Source: Gammaproteobacteria bacterium | GTDB taxonomy: Bacteria; Pseudomonadota; Gammaproteobacteria; JACCYU01 | DNA: 58,066 nt | Direction: 5' to 3' | Assembly (NCBI GenBank): GCA_013695765.1 | Contig: JACCZW010000087.1 | Span: 1 to 58,066, forward strand | Shown here: positions 1-10,006 of the stretch, piece by piece | Layout: every line of letters begins with the position of its first letter | Numbering within the stretch: position 1 is the first letter of the stretch | Notes under the pieces: model-generated | What the model was told of the DNA's origin: nothing | Seen by the model: only the letters and a program-made list of their open reading frames with translations | Database searches by the model: none | Program-made: the position numbers and the translations under genes

Positions 1-1627
1 GCCGGCCGCGCACCATGGGATAAAACTCCGGCAGCATTAAATCGTTCTCGCGAAACAGATTCGCGAGGGCGGCGACTTCCCGCGGCTGAACGTTGATCAT
101 GAAATAGTTGGGCGCATCGGTGGGCAAAGTGTCACGCCAGATGTTCAGCAGGTCCACGCGCGCGATCGCCAGCACCAGTAGCGCCGCAATACCAAGTGCG
201 AACGCCGCGATCTGCAAGGTGCTGCCCGCCGGACGACGGCCCAGGCGCGCAAGCCCTTTGCGCCACACTGCGCCGGCGCGAGGTTGTACCCGCTGCAGAC
301 CGGAAATGAGCGCGAACGACGCCAACCACAGCGCGGTTACCGTCAATATCGCGCCCAGCAGCAGCTTCGCCACAAGCCTCGCCTCACCGACCTGCAAGAC
401 CAGAAGCACGCACACCGCGGCCAGCGCAAACGCACCCGTGACCCAGGCCGCCGGCGCTGGATTGCCGAGTTCGCGCCGCAACACGCGCAGGGGCGGAATC
501 TGTTTAAGACGCAACAGCGGCGGCAGCGCGAAACCGAACAACGCGAGCAGACCAGTGGCAACGCCGGTAACGACGGGCATCAGACCCGGCGCCGGAACCT
601 TCTGCGCGAGCCAGCCTTCCAGCAACGCCGCCAGCACGGTCTGCGCAAGATAACCCAGCGCGCAGCCTGTCAGACTGGCGAGTAGCCCCAGCATCAGCAG
701 CCGCCAGACATAAATCCGCAGCACCAGACCTTGGCTCGCGCCCAGACAGCGCATGATCGCGCTGACATCGGCCTGGTTTTGTGCGTAGTGTCGCGCCGCC
801 AGCGCGATCGCCGCCCCCGCCACCAGCACCGCGACCAGCGCCGCCAGACCCAGATACTGCTGCGCGCGATCCGTTGCTGTGCGAATTTCCGGACGCCCAT
901 CGCGCACTCCCTGAAGCTCCTCGCCGGGCCGCGCGCGCGGTTCCAGCCAGCCGCGATACGAGTCGATCGCGGCAGGCGTTCCCGCCAGTAGCGTGTTGTA
1001 CGACACCCGGCTGTTGACGCTGACCAGGTCAGTGGATGCCAGGTCTTCGAGATTGATCATTAACCGCGGTGAGAGCTGGAACAGTTCGCCTCCGCGATCC
1101 GGTTCGTAATCGATAACGGCGGACAACTTGAATCGGCGGTCACCCAGATTGATACGCTCACCGACAGTGAGGCCCAGATTCAGCATCAGCCGCGGATCGG
1201 CCCAGGCCTGGCCGGAATTTGGAATAGCGGGGGTAACAGACGCCGGGCGAGTCCGCGCCGCGGCAATCCGCATCCGCCCGCGCAAGGGATAGGCGTTGTC
1301 CACCGCCTTGACCTGCACCAGCTGCGTCGCATTGCCGGCCAGCACTACGCTGGGGAAAGTGACCGTATTGGCGATGCGCAAACCCCGCGCCCGCGCCTCC
1401 TCAAGCAGACGCACGCGCGGCGGGGCTGATGTCTCGATCACCAGATCGGCGGCCAGCAGTTCGGACGCCTGCAACGTCATCGCGCGCTGGATGCGGTCGG
1501 TAAAAAACGCCACTGAAGTGACCGCGCCGACAGCTATCACCAATGACAGCGCGAGGATGCGCAGCTCGCCCGCGCGCCAGTCGCGCGTGAGCGAGCGCCC
1601 CGCCATGCGTAAAGCGTCAGCCGCCAT
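1..1627 (-). CDS. ybbP: ABC transporter permease, FtsX-like, YbbP type (3' end outside window)
   Basis: About 542 codons are visible on the minus strand, from an ATG at 1627 to the window edge, with no stop. The protein starts with a short basic stretch and one membrane helix. A long periplasmic MacB-core-like domain follows (about residues 50-260), then a helix cluster with the FtsX/MacB hallmark of a hydrophobic segment followed by an SAIMRCLGAS-like coupling motif near residue 290. More hydrophobic segments lie beyond. Its start overlaps the stop of the ATPase gene by 11 bases, so the two are translationally coupled. With the ATPase and the divergent esterase it reproduces the E. coli ybbP-ybbA / tesA arrangement. 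The family is linked to lipid or lipoprotein handling, but the substrate is not established. The C-terminal third lies outside the window. Confidence 0.88.
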   Translation of the reverse strand, partial: MAADALRMAGRSLTRDWRAGELRILALSLVIAVGAVTSVAFFTDRIQRAMTLQASELLAADLVIETSAPPRVRLLEEARARGLRIANTVTFPSVVLAGNATQLVQVKAVDNAYPLRGRMRIAAARTRPASVTPAIPNSGQAWADPRLMLNLGLTVGERINLGDRRFKLSAVIDYEPDRGGELFQLSPRLMINLEDLASTDLVSVNSRVSYNTLLAGTPAAIDSYRGWLEPRARPGEELQGVRDGRPEIRTATDRAQQYLGLAALVAVLVAGAAIALAARHYAQNQADVSAIMRCLGASQGLVLRIYVWRLLMLGLLASLTGCALGYLAQTVLAALLEGWLAQKVPAPGLMPVVTGVATGLLALFGFALPPLLRLKQIPPLRVLRRELGNPAPAAWVTGAFALAAVCVLLVLQVGEARLVAKLLLGAILTVTALWLASFALISGLQRVQPRAGAVWRKGLARLGRRPAGSTLQIAAFALGIAALLVLAIARVDLLNIWRDTLPTDAPNYFMINVQPREVAALANLFRENDLMLPEFYPMVRGR

Positions 1628-2321
1628 TATCGGCGGGTTCCAGGCGGCCACCGGCCAACCGCTGACGCCGATCACACCAGGCGGTGAGGTCGGTGTCGTG
1701 GGTCACCATTACCAGCGCGGCGCCGTGCTCGTCACGCAGCGAAAACAGCAACTCGATGACCTTGAGCCCCGTATTTTGATCGAGATTGCCGGTGGGCTCG
1801 TCCGCGAACAATACCTGCGGTTGCGGCGCGAAAGCGCGCGCGATCGCAACCCTTTGCTGCTCTCCACCGGACAACTGATGCGGGTAATGCCGGGCGCGTG
1901 CCGTCAGACCCACTCTCGCCAGACTGTCGCGCGCGGTAGCCTCCGCGCGCCTGCTGACGCCATTTAACTCCAGCGGCAGCATGACGTTCTCCAACGCGGT
2001 CAGGCCGGGCAATAACTGAAACGACTGGAACACGAACCCGACCCGCCCGGCCCGCAACGCGGCTCGGCCATCTTCGTCGAACGCCCCGAGATCCTGGCCA
2101 AAAAGGTTGACGCGGCCGGTGCTTGCGGTGTCGAGTCCAGCCAGCAAACCAAGCAACGTGGATTTGCCGGTGCCCGATGCGCCGATGATCGCCAGCGCCT
2201 CGCCCGCGCGCACGGCGAGATCGACCTCGCGAAGAATCACCAGCTCGCCTTCCGGGCCGGTAACCTGCTTGCTTAAATGGCGCGTTTCAATAACAGGAGC
2301 TTCCGCGGAGTGAATGTTCAC
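1617..2321 (-). CDS. ybbA: ABC transporter ATP-binding protein, YbbA/LolD family
   Basis: This 234-residue protein has a complete nucleotide-binding domain. Walker A (GASGTGKST) is at residues 47-55, Q-loop VFQSFQ near 97, signature LSGGEQQ at 150-156, Walker B with FADE at 172-175, and the H-loop histidine near 208 (MVTHD). Length and motifs fit the LolD/MacB/YbbA subgroup, whose ATPases energise FtsX-like permeases without transporting across the membrane themselves. The partner permease overlaps its 3' end. The gene is divergent from tesA with only about 50 bases between the starts, so both promoters must lie in that gap. The ybbA assignment rests mainly on this gene order. Confidence 0.92.
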   Translation of the reverse strand: MNIHSAEAPVIETRHLSKQVTGPEGELVILREVDLAVRAGEALAIIGASGTGKSTLLGLLAGLDTASTGRVNLFGQDLGAFDEDGRAALRAGRVGFVFQSFQLLPGLTALENVMLPLELNGVSRRAEATARDSLARVGLTARARHYPHQLSGGEQQRVAIARAFAPQPQVLFADEPTGNLDQNTGLKVIELLFSLRDEHGAALVMVTHDTDLTAWCDRRQRLAGGRLEPADNGG

Positions 2322-2370
2322 AGGCTGTTGATGTCCGAAAATGCTTTAAGAACAACTATCGACTTGCGTC

Positions 2371-3012
2371 ATGAAGAAACATTCGCTGAAGCCTGCGTTG
2401 GCCGTGCTGTTATATCTGTGTCTGTGGCAGTCTGCGGTCGCCGCGATGGCGCCCACTATTCTGGTTATGGGCGACAGCCTCAGTGCGGCGTACGGCATAA
2501 ATGCCGAGCGCGGCTGGGTGAGTCTCCTGGCGCGGCGGCTTGACGATCGCGGCGATAACTTCCGGGTGGTCAACGCCAGCATCTCCGGCGAAACCAGCGA
2601 GGGCGGGCTCTCGCGGCTGCCGGAGGCGCTGAACAAGTACACACCAGCGCTGGTTATCCTCGAACTGGGCGCCAACGACGGTCTGCGCGGCATCAACCCC
2701 ACGGTGCTGCGATCCAACCTCGCGCGGATGATCAAACTGATCCAGCAGCATGACGCGACAGTGCTGCTGACCGGCGTGCGGATCCCTGCCAACTACGGCG
2801 AGGCCTTTCGCGAACGCTATTACGTGGTTTACGCCAAAGTCGCGCGAGACCACGGCATACCGCTGGCGCCGTTCCTGCTCGACGGCGTCGCGCAAGACCC
2901 TGCCCTGATGCAACCCGACGGGCTACATCCAAAGGCGAAAGCCCAACCGCTGCTTCTCGATAACGTGTGGCCGAAGCTCAGGCCGCTGATCGAGGGCATA
3001 ACCGCCCCGTAG
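2371..3012 (+). CDS. tesA: GDSL esterase/lysophospholipase L1-like (arylesterase)
   Basis: A 213-residue periplasmic SGNH hydrolase. Residues 1-25 form a signal peptide (basic MKKHSLK, hydrophobic core, AVAA-type cleavage site). Block I GDSL is at 34-37 with nucleophile Ser36. Block III GAND is at 100-103. Block V DGLHPK supplies Asp183 and His186. The family hydrolyses acyl-CoA thioesters, lysophospholipids and aryl esters. It is divergent from the ybbA/ybbP ABC pair, as in many gammaproteobacteria, suggesting a shared role in envelope lipid turnover. The gene ends with TAG, which shows that amber is used as a normal stop in this genome. Confidence 0.93.
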   Translation: MKKHSLKPALAVLLYLCLWQSAVAAMAPTILVMGDSLSAAYGINAERGWVSLLARRLDDRGDNFRVVNASISGETSEGGLSRLPEALNKYTPALVILELGANDGLRGINPTVLRSNLARMIKLIQQHDATVLLTGVRIPANYGEAFRERYYVVYAKVARDHGIPLAPFLLDGVAQDPALMQPDGLHPKAKAQPLLLDNVWPKLRPLIEGITAP

Positions 3013-3048
3013 AAATCTTGCCATTCATTCGAAATCGGGCAATCGAGA

Positions 3049-3764
3049 TCAGTAATTAGCGCCAGCTTGCCGATTGCTTTGTTTAACCGACCAGCGCGCG
3101 AGCACCTCGTGCAGTTCGGGTAAAGCACGGATCACCGCATCCGGCGGCCGACCCCCCGGCCAGGGCGACATTGCCGGGTTATACCAGACGGCGCGCATGC
3201 CGGCACGCGCCGCGCCCAGCACGTCGTTGCCGGGATCATCGCCTACATGCACGGCGCCCGCGGGTTCAACCTGCGCGCGCTTGAGCGCCGCATGAAAAAT
3301 GCGCGCATCCGGTTTCGCGGCGCCGGCGTCCGCCGAATACACGATAAAGTCGAACAAATGATCGGCGCCGATGCGTTCGAGTTGCGCATTGCCGTTGGTG
3401 ATGGCGCCCACTGTGTACCGTTCTCTAAGCCGTTTGAGCAACGGCTGGGCGGCGTCGAAAAAGGTCACCTGGTTGCGGTGGTGACGAAAATAAGCCACCG
3501 CCGGTTCGACCATGTCGTGCGCATAACCGGCATCGTCCGCCAGTTGCGCGATCCAGTGGCGGCGCAGCGAGGTCATGTCGTGCCGCAGGTCCGGGCGCGA
3601 CTTGAGCAGCGCCGCGCGATGGGCGCGCAGGTCCTCGATCGAGCGCGCCGCGCAGATCCGCGGGTAATGCTCGCATAGCCAGTCGTACAATGCCTGCTCC
3701 GCGCGTAGGATCACCGGGCCGCAGGCCCACAAGGTATCGTCGAGATCGAAGGTGATGCAGCGGA

Positions 3765-3768
<4 letters not shown>
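3049..3768 (-). CDS. HAD-superfamily (subfamily IA) hydrolase, YigB-like
   Basis: A 239-residue HAD phosphatase. Motif I FDLDDT is at residues 7-12 (nucleophile Asp8, acid Asp10), motif II is ITNG in the middle, motif III is the Lys of AAKPDARIF, and motif IV is GDDPGND. The cap domain between motifs I and II is alpha-helical, as in subfamily IA. The start is placed at ATG 3768, directly before the conserved MIRCITFDLDDT; the open frame continues upstream only as a shadow of yjbQ. Start and upstream stop overlap as ATGA, so translation is coupled to yjbQ. Closest known relatives dephosphorylate small metabolites such as FMN or 5-amino-6-ribitylamino-uracil phosphate; the substrate here is not known. 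Confidence 0.88.
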
Positions 3769-4196
<428 letters not shown>

Positions 4197-4440
4197 TCGC
4201 CGCAGGCTGGGCGGCGGTTAATCGTAGATCGGATCATGTGACGTTTGAGCTGCGCGCTCGTTAACATCCGGCGACTCCGCTGGATAGTCTTCGCCCAATT
4301 CTACAACCGGGACGGCGCGCGTTAAGGATTCTGAGACTGTGGATTCGCGACATCGTGCGACACTGGTGCAAGCTTGGTAGAATAACGGCCCAGATCGGAA
4401 GTCTGAATGTATTTTTCCCTATATCGCCGCGGTTCTAACC

Positions 4441-5700
4441 ATGTCACCACTCGTATCAATCACACCTCGCCGTCAGTCCATCGCTGTACAGGTCGGCGCC
4501 ATTACCATTGGCGGCGGCGCGCCTGTAGTCGTGCAGTCGATGACCAACACCGACACCGCGGATGTGGTGCGCACCGCCATACAGGTCGCGGATCTCGCGA
4601 AATCGGGCTCGGAACTGGTGCGCGTCACCGTAAATAACGAAGAAGCAGCCAAAGCAGTGCCGCATATTCGCGAAAGGCTGGACAGCATGGGCGTCAACGT
4701 GCCGCTGGTCGGCGACTTCCATTTTATCGGCAACCGGCTGCTCACGCGCCATCCCGCCTGTGCCGAGGCGCTCGCCAAGTATCGCATCAACCCCGGCAAC
4801 GTGGGACGCAAGGACCTTCACGACCGCAATTTCTCGCAGATGATCGAGATCGCCTGCAAGTACGGTAAACCGGTACGCATCGGCGTGAACTGGGGCAGCC
4901 TGGATCAGGACTTGCTGACCGCGCTGATGGACGAGAACGCCAAGCTCGCGAACCCGCGCGAGCCCGAACAGGTGATGCACGACGCGCTGATCGCCTCCGC
5001 GCTCACTAGCGCGCGGCGCGCCGAGGAACTGGGGCTCGCGCACGAGCGGATTGTCCTGTCCTGCAAGATGAGCGGCGTGCAGGACCTGGTCTCGGTATAT
5101 CGCGATCTCGCTGCGCAATGCGATTACGCGCTGCATCTCGGCCTGACCGAAGCCGGCATGGGCAGCAAGGGCATCGTCGCTTCCTCAGCCGCGCTGGCGA
5201 TTCTTCTCCAGCAAGGCATCGGTGACACAATCCGCATTTCCTTGACGCCGGAGCCTGGCGGCGATCGCACGCGCGAGGTGATGGTCGCACAGGAAATTCT
5301 GCAAACGATGGGGTTGCGTTCGTTCACGCCCATGGTGGTGTCATGCCCCGGCTGCGGACGCACGACATCGGATTATTTTCAGCGGCTGGCGGGCGATATC
5401 CAGGCTTACCTGCGCGAGCAGATGCCCGTGTGGCGGACGCAGTATGACGGCGTGGAAGACATGACCGTGGCGGTGATGGGTTGCGTCGTCAACGGCCCCG
5501 GCGAAAGCAAACACGCCAACATCGGCATCAGTCTGCCGGGCACCGGTGAATCTCCGATCGCCCCGGTGTACATAGATGGCAAGCGGGCGATGATTCTTAA
5601 GGGCGAGCTAATCGCGCAACAGTTCCAGCAGTTGGTTGAGGATTACATTCGCACTCATTATGGCGCGCAACCGGCAGCGCAGGCCAGTCAACACCCATGA
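4441..5700 (+). CDS. ispG: 4-hydroxy-3-methylbut-2-enyl diphosphate synthase
   Basis: A 419-residue enzyme of the MEP isoprenoid pathway. It reductively opens 2-C-methyl-D-erythritol 2,4-cyclodiphosphate to HMBPP using a [4Fe-4S] cluster. The N-terminal TIM-barrel begins with [14 protein letters not shown]. The three cluster cysteines are visible: C302 and C305 in CPGCGR and C348 in GCVVNGPGE, the last followed by the Glu that is the fourth ligand. Length matches the shorter bacterial form without the plant insertion. An A/T-rich TAGAAT hexamer near 4378 may be a -10 box. No partner gene of the pathway is adjacent. Confidence 0.96.
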   Translation: MSPLVSITPRRQSIAVQVGAITIGGGAPVVVQSMTNTDTADVVRTAIQVADLAKSGSELVRVTVNNEEAAKAVPHIRERLDSMGVNVPLVGDFHFIGNRLLTRHPACAEALAKYRINPGNVGRKDLHDRNFSQMIEIACKYGKPVRIGVNWGSLDQDLLTALMDENAKLANPREPEQVMHDALIASALTSARRAEELGLAHERIVLSCKMSGVQDLVSVYRDLAAQCDYALHLGLTEAGMGSKGIVASSAALAILLQQGIGDTIRISLTPEPGGDRTREVMVAQEILQTMGLRSFTPMVVSCPGCGRTTSDYFQRLAGDIQAYLREQMPVWRTQYDGVEDMTVAVMGCVVNGPGESKHANIGISLPGTGESPIAPVYIDGKRAMILKGELIAQQFQQLVEDYIRTHYGAQPAAQASQHP

Positions 5701-5749
5701 GATCAAGGATATATCGGAGAACGCCGCGCGAGACCGGTCAGTACAGCTT

Positions 5750-6757
5750 TTAGTGGTACATGTCCTCCGAGCTGACCTTGCCGCGAAAGACGTAATACGC
5801 GTGCGCCGTGTAAAGCAGCACCAGCGGGATGATGACCGCCACGCCGACGAGGATAAATAGCTGAGATTCAGGTGGCGAGGCAACCTCCCAGATCGTGAGG
5901 CTGCGCGGCACGATATACGGCCACAAACTGACCGCCAGTCCCGCCAGGGTGAGCAGGTAAAGTGTCGCGCATAGCAAGAACGGCGTGTATTCACGACCTT
6001 TGCGCAACGCCTGAAACAGAGCAAATCCTACCGCGCCGGTCAATACCGGCACGGGCGAGAGCAGCAGCAGATTCGGCCAGTTGAACCAGCGTTGCGCTAT
6101 CTCCGCACTGGCCAGCGGCGTCCACACACTCACCAGCGCGATAAACGCGAGCATCACGAACAGCAATCGCAGCGCCGCCCGCCGCGCCCAGGCTTGCAGG
6201 TGACCTTCGGTCTTGATCAGCAGCCAGCATGCCCCGAGCAGGCCGTACCCGCACACGACCGCCAGACCGGTGACGACCGAAAATGACGTCAGCCAGTCCA
6301 GCGGTCCGCCCGCGTATTCGCGCGCCTGTATATCGAAGCCCAGCACGTAGGCGCCCAGTACGACACCCTGACAGAAAGCTGCAGTAACGGATCCGCCGAT
6401 AAATGAATAATCCCAGATCGTGCGCCAGATGTCACCGGGCTCGGCCTTGAAGCGGAATTCAAACGCCACACCTCGAAATACCAGCGCGATCAGCATCACA
6501 GTCAGCGGCAGATATAGAATGGACAGCAGCAGCGCAAACGCGGTTGGAAATGCGCCGAACAGACTGACGCCGCCCAACACCAGCCAGGTTTGATTGCCGT
6601 CCCACACGGGTGAGACGCTGCCCATCATGAGATCGCGCTCGTCTGGATCTTTGACGAATGGAAACAGAATGCCCGTGCCCAGCGAAAAACCGTCCAGCAG
6701 CACATACAGCGTCACACCAAAGGCGATAATGCCCGCCCAGATCAGCGGCAAATCCAT
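5750..6757 (-). CDS. cydB: Cytochrome bd-type ubiquinol oxidase subunit II (CydB/CioB)
   Basis: A 335-residue integral membrane protein with eight or nine hydrophobic segments. It starts with the typical MDLPLIWAGIIAFGVTLYV, followed by GFSLGTGIL and the conserved WDGNQTWLVLGG motif near residues 53-64. It is the second subunit of the bd quinol oxidase, which reduces O2 to water without proton pumping. It lies 58 bases downstream of cydA on the same strand, so the two form an operon. No CydX-like small protein is seen between its stop and ispG, which converges on it. Confidence 0.94.
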   Translation of the reverse strand: MDLPLIWAGIIAFGVTLYVLLDGFSLGTGILFPFVKDPDERDLMMGSVSPVWDGNQTWLVLGGVSLFGAFPTAFALLLSILYLPLTVMLIALVFRGVAFEFRFKAEPGDIWRTIWDYSFIGGSVTAAFCQGVVLGAYVLGFDIQAREYAGGPLDWLTSFSVVTGLAVVCGYGLLGACWLLIKTEGHLQAWARRAALRLLFVMLAFIALVSVWTPLASAEIAQRWFNWPNLLLLSPVPVLTGAVGFALFQALRKGREYTPFLLCATLYLLTLAGLAVSLWPYIVPRSLTIWEVASPPESQLFILVGVAVIIPLVLLYTAHAYYVFRGKVSSEDMYH

Positions 6758-6815
6758 GTCAAACGCCGGTTAGTTTTAGTTTGCTCAGACTCATAAATAC
6801 CTTTGTGGTCGCACG

Positions 6816-8189
6816 TTACCCGTAAATGGCGGGGCTGCGCGTATCCAAGCGCTCTTCGTCGGTGCGCGGAATCCTGTCGTCGGGACCCTTGCGTACCATG
6901 AACAGCAGGAACCACAGGAATGCACCGAATAACGCACTGTAGACAATCGCGAACAATGTCAGCGATATCGCGGCCTCAGCGCCGGTGAGAGAGGGCGACA
7001 CCGAGTCCGACGTCCGCAACAGGTCATGCACGGTCCACGGCTGACGGCCAGCTTCGGTGGTTACCCAGCCCGCAAGCACGGCGATAAATCCGGCCGGACT
7101 GGCCCACGTCATGGCCCGCAGGTACCAGGGGTTGAATTCGCCATGCCGACGCCAGATACAAAAAGCGCCATACCAGGCGAGGATCAGCATCAGTCCGCCT
7201 AATGCAAGCATCAAGCGGAATGAGAAAAACACGATCGGCACGTAGGGTCGCTCGTCCGGCGGTACGGATTTGAGGCCGGTGACTTCACCCTCGAGACTGT
7301 GCGTGAGAATCAGGCTGCCGGCATACGGCACGGCAATCTCGAAATGATTTTCGGCCGCTTCCTGATCGGGCCAGGCGAAGATCGTAAATGGCGCTGGGCC
7401 GGTTTCCCAGTGACCCTCCATCGCGGCGACCTTGACCGGCTGATGGTGCAGTGTATTAAGACCGTGAAGGTCGCCGATGAGTATCTGCGTGGGCGCGAGC
7501 AATGCCGCCGTTAGCACCGCCGCGCGAAACGTGCGGCGGGCAAATTCCTGATCGCGACCGCGCAGCAAATACCACGCCGCGATACCCGCCACGACAAACG
7601 TAGTAGTCAGATACGAGGCGTTCAACATGTGCGCCCAGCGATAAGGGAACGACGGGTTGAACACAGCCTCCCACCACGAGGTGACGAAAAACTGTCCATC
7701 TTCAAAACGAAACCCGTCAGGCGTATGCATCCAGGAATTTGCGGACAGTATCCAGAACGCGGATAGGAACGTGCCGAGCCCTACCATCACAGTGGCAAAG
7801 TAATGCAGTTTCGGTCCAACACGGTTCCAGCCGAACAGCATAATGCCCAAGAAGCCCGCTTCGAGGAAAAACGCGGTCAGCACTTCGTAGCTCATGATCG
7901 GACCGAGCACGTTGCCGGTGATGCGTGAGAACTCGCCCCAGTTCAGGCCGATTTCATACGAGAGCACGACACCGGACACCACTCCCGTACCGAACGACAG
8001 CGCGAAAATTTTCGACCAGAATTTGGCGCTATCCAGGAAAAAGGCGTCGTGGGTGCGCAGCCACTGCCCTTCAAGATAGATCAGGAACAGCCCCAGCCCC
8101 ATCGTGAACGTGGGAAACAGAATGTGGAAGGCGATGGTGAAGGCGAATTGAATGCGCGACAGGAGGAGCGGATCGAAGTCCATCGTCAA
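6816..8189 (-). CDS. cydA: Cytochrome bd-type ubiquinol oxidase subunit I, short Q-loop (CioA-like)
   Basis: A 457-residue membrane subunit carrying the haems. The b595 ligand histidine is in FTIAFHILFP near residue 22. The Glu-rich proton-channel segment is MSYEVLTAFFLEAGFLG near 100. The b558 ligand His lies in YRWAHML. The hallmark GWVTTEAGRQPW precedes the last helices. At 457 residues it lacks the long Q-loop of E. coli CydA (522), which places it with the cyanide-insensitive or short-loop group. It heads the operon with cydB. The start may be the first ATG or the third codon (8183). A high-affinity terminal oxidase implies growth under low oxygen or sulfide/NO stress. Confidence 0.95.
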   Translation of the reverse strand: MTMDFDPLLLSRIQFAFTIAFHILFPTFTMGLGLFLIYLEGQWLRTHDAFFLDSAKFWSKIFALSFGTGVVSGVVLSYEIGLNWGEFSRITGNVLGPIMSYEVLTAFFLEAGFLGIMLFGWNRVGPKLHYFATVMVGLGTFLSAFWILSANSWMHTPDGFRFEDGQFFVTSWWEAVFNPSFPYRWAHMLNASYLTTTFVVAGIAAWYLLRGRDQEFARRTFRAAVLTAALLAPTQILIGDLHGLNTLHHQPVKVAAMEGHWETGPAPFTIFAWPDQEAAENHFEIAVPYAGSLILTHSLEGEVTGLKSVPPDERPYVPIVFFSFRLMLALGGLMLILAWYGAFCIWRRHGEFNPWYLRAMTWASPAGFIAVLAGWVTTEAGRQPWTVHDLLRTSDSVSPSLTGAEAAISLTLFAIVYSALFGAFLWFLLFMVRKGPDDRIPRTDEERLDTRSPAIYG

Positions 8190-8223
8190 ATGCCCAAGGT
8201 ATAGGTAAGCGTAACTTAAAAAT

Positions 8224-8667
8224 TTACTTGTACTGCATCATCACAATGCCGATTACCATCAGCACGGCGCCGGCAACGCGCCACGGGTGCAAAGGAATTT
8301 GGGGCACCCCGAGCAACCCGAAAGTATCCAGCAACAGCGCGCCGACCAGTTGCCCGATGATTACAGCCGCGAAAGCGATCGCGGTGCCGATTTTTGGCAA
8401 TGCCACCACGGCGGTTGTCACCCAAGTCGCGCCAAGAATGCCGCCAGTCCAGGCCCACCACGGCGCGGTCCCGATAGTGGACAAGTTTCCACGTCCGAAA
8501 ATTCCCGACATCGCCAGCGCCGCCAGCATCACGCCGCCCACCGTGAAGTTGATCAGCGCGCTCAACACCGGCGACTGCACGGCCTCGCTCATGCGGGCAT
8601 TGGTCGCGGCCTGCACCGCAAGCCCGATGCCCGAAGCGCCGATCAATGCAACGATCAGGTATTGCAC
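8224..8667 (-). CDS. DMT-superfamily transporter, YdcZ/DUF606 family
   Basis: A 147-residue protein with about five membrane helices. It matches the YdcZ pattern: QYLIVALIGASGIGLAVQA at the start, PWWAWTGGILGA in the middle, and IIGQLVGALLLDTFGLLG late. The start is taken as GTG 8667 because an AAGGA Shine-Dalgarno lies about eight bases upstream and family members begin here; the open frame extends further upstream but without family similarity. Family function is poorly defined, with single-domain transporters assumed to dimerise. It is divergent from the MerR/B12 regulator across a 124-base gap and lies close downstream of nothing on its own strand. Confidence 0.82.
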   Translation of the reverse strand: MQYLIVALIGASGIGLAVQAATNARMSEAVQSPVLSALINFTVGGVMLAALAMSGIFGRGNLSTIGTAPWWAWTGGILGATWVTTAVVALPKIGTAIAFAAVIIGQLVGALLLDTFGLLGVPQIPLHPWRVAGAVLMVIGIVMMQYK

Positions 8668-8748
8668 GACTAAAGTCCTTATTGCGTTGACGTGGGCCGG
8701 AACAGGCTGCGGCAAGTTAAAGAGATAATGCCATAGAGCCAAACCCGG

Positions 8749-8767
8749 CGCTGGACAAATACCAGCG
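8749..8767. promoter_or_regulatory. Inverted repeat in the divergent ydcZ-like / carH-like promoter region
   Basis: Perfect 6-bp arms CGCTGG / CCAGCG are separated by seven bases, centred about 35 bases upstream of the regulator gene. This position suits an operator for autorepression by the MerR-type protein encoded next door. It could equally be a chance palindrome. Confidence 0.35.
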
Positions 8768-8791
8768 ATCCGTTAATAGTAACTGGCGTAT

Positions 8792-9772
8792 ATGTCATGT
8801 CCGCGGGGCTACATGCCAACAGCCAGAGATTCGGAACGAGCTGCCCATCCCATACAAGTGGTGGCACGCCGCACGGGTCTGAGCACTTATGTATTGCGCG
8901 CATGGGAACACCGTTATAACGCGGTTGCGCCGGCGCGGTCGGCATCCGGTCGGCGGCTGTATTCGGACGCCGACGTAGAACGCCTGAAGCTGCTGCAATC
9001 CGCGACGCGCGCTGGCCGGCGCATCGGCGAAGTTGCCGGCCTCGCGCGAGAAGACCTGGTCCAGATATGTCTCGCCGACAGTTTCTTTCATGCCTCGACG
9101 CCCGCCAGACCGATCCCGGATTCCGCCCCTCCAGAGGTCGATCAACACCAGCGGACCTGCCTTGAGGCAATCCGCCAGATGAACCCGTTCGCGCTGGAAG
9201 CCGCGCTATACAATGCGTCGGTGGCCGTCAGCGTGCAGGTCCTGCTGGAAAATGTCCTGTGTCCGTTGCTGCACGCCATCGGTCACGAGTGCCGTCACGG
9301 CGATATGCGGATCAGCGAAGAACACATGGCCACCGCTATCATTAGATCGTTTTTAGGGACGCTGAAACTCAACGGGCGCGTGCCGCACCACCATGAGCTG
9401 ACTTTGGTGGTGACCACCCCCGCGGGCCAGCGTCATGAGCTGGGCGCCCTGATGGTCGCCGTCACCGCGGCCAACGAAGGCTGGAATGCGATCTATCTGG
9501 GCGCGGACCTGCCGGCCGACGAAATCGCCGCGGCGGCACTTCGCACCGGTGCCAGAGCAGTCGCCGTCAGCATCACTTATCCGGATAGTAACGCGCGGCT
9601 GGTGTCCGAACTACGGTGTCTGCGCCAGCAAATTGGCTTCGCAGTGGTGCTACTTGTGGGTGGGGGTGCCGCGGGCACTTACCGGAGGCTGCTCGAAGAG
9701 ATAGGCGCATTGCGTCTGGAAAGCCTGATCGCACTGCGAGACGCGCTCGGCAAGCTGAGCGCATCATCCTGA
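8792..9772 (+). CDS. MerR-family regulator with cobalamin-binding domain (CarH/LitR-like)
   Basis: A 326-residue regulator. An N-terminal MerR-type winged helix occupies residues 21-75 (VVARRTGLSTYVLRAWEHRY then GRRLYSDADVERLKLL). A four-helix B12-cap domain spans about 115-195 and a Rossmann cobalamin-binding domain about 200-320. The lower axial His is present in GQRHELGAL (His215), and YLGADLP follows. In CarH the cap carries Trp-x9-Glu-His. Here the Glu-His pair is conserved (Glu177, His178) but the Trp position is Cys167, and the residue matching the light-state His ligand is Arg168. By family, such proteins are adenosylcobalamin-dependent repressors released by light; the substitutions make light sensing uncertain. 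An alternative start is ATG 8813, preceded by GGGG. Confidence 0.85.
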   Translation: MSCPRGYMPTARDSERAAHPIQVVARRTGLSTYVLRAWEHRYNAVAPARSASGRRLYSDADVERLKLLQSATRAGRRIGEVAGLAREDLVQICLADSFFHASTPARPIPDSAPPEVDQHQRTCLEAIRQMNPFALEAALYNASVAVSVQVLLENVLCPLLHAIGHECRHGDMRISEEHMATAIIRSFLGTLKLNGRVPHHHELTLVVTTPAGQRHELGALMVAVTAANEGWNAIYLGADLPADEIAAAALRTGARAVAVSITYPDSNARLVSELRCLRQQIGFAVVLLVGGGAAGTYRRLLEEIGALRLESLIALRDALGKLSASS

Positions 9773-10006
9773 AAAATTGGCGTTATGGCCGTGTTCGAAG
9801 GCAATCGAAGTGCCTGCGGCGCGCTTGCCAAACTGCAACCCTTGCACCACACTTAAGTTGGTAAGTTGGCCAACGGCGGTGGCGACCGTGCGTTGTACAC
9901 CCGTCGATAATCCGCGGCTTGCCCGAATATTGCGTCGGCCAGGCGCCGCGCCGACTTCCCTTCGCACCTTCACTAGCCGCGCCGTCTCCTAACTTTCGTG
10001 ACCTCA

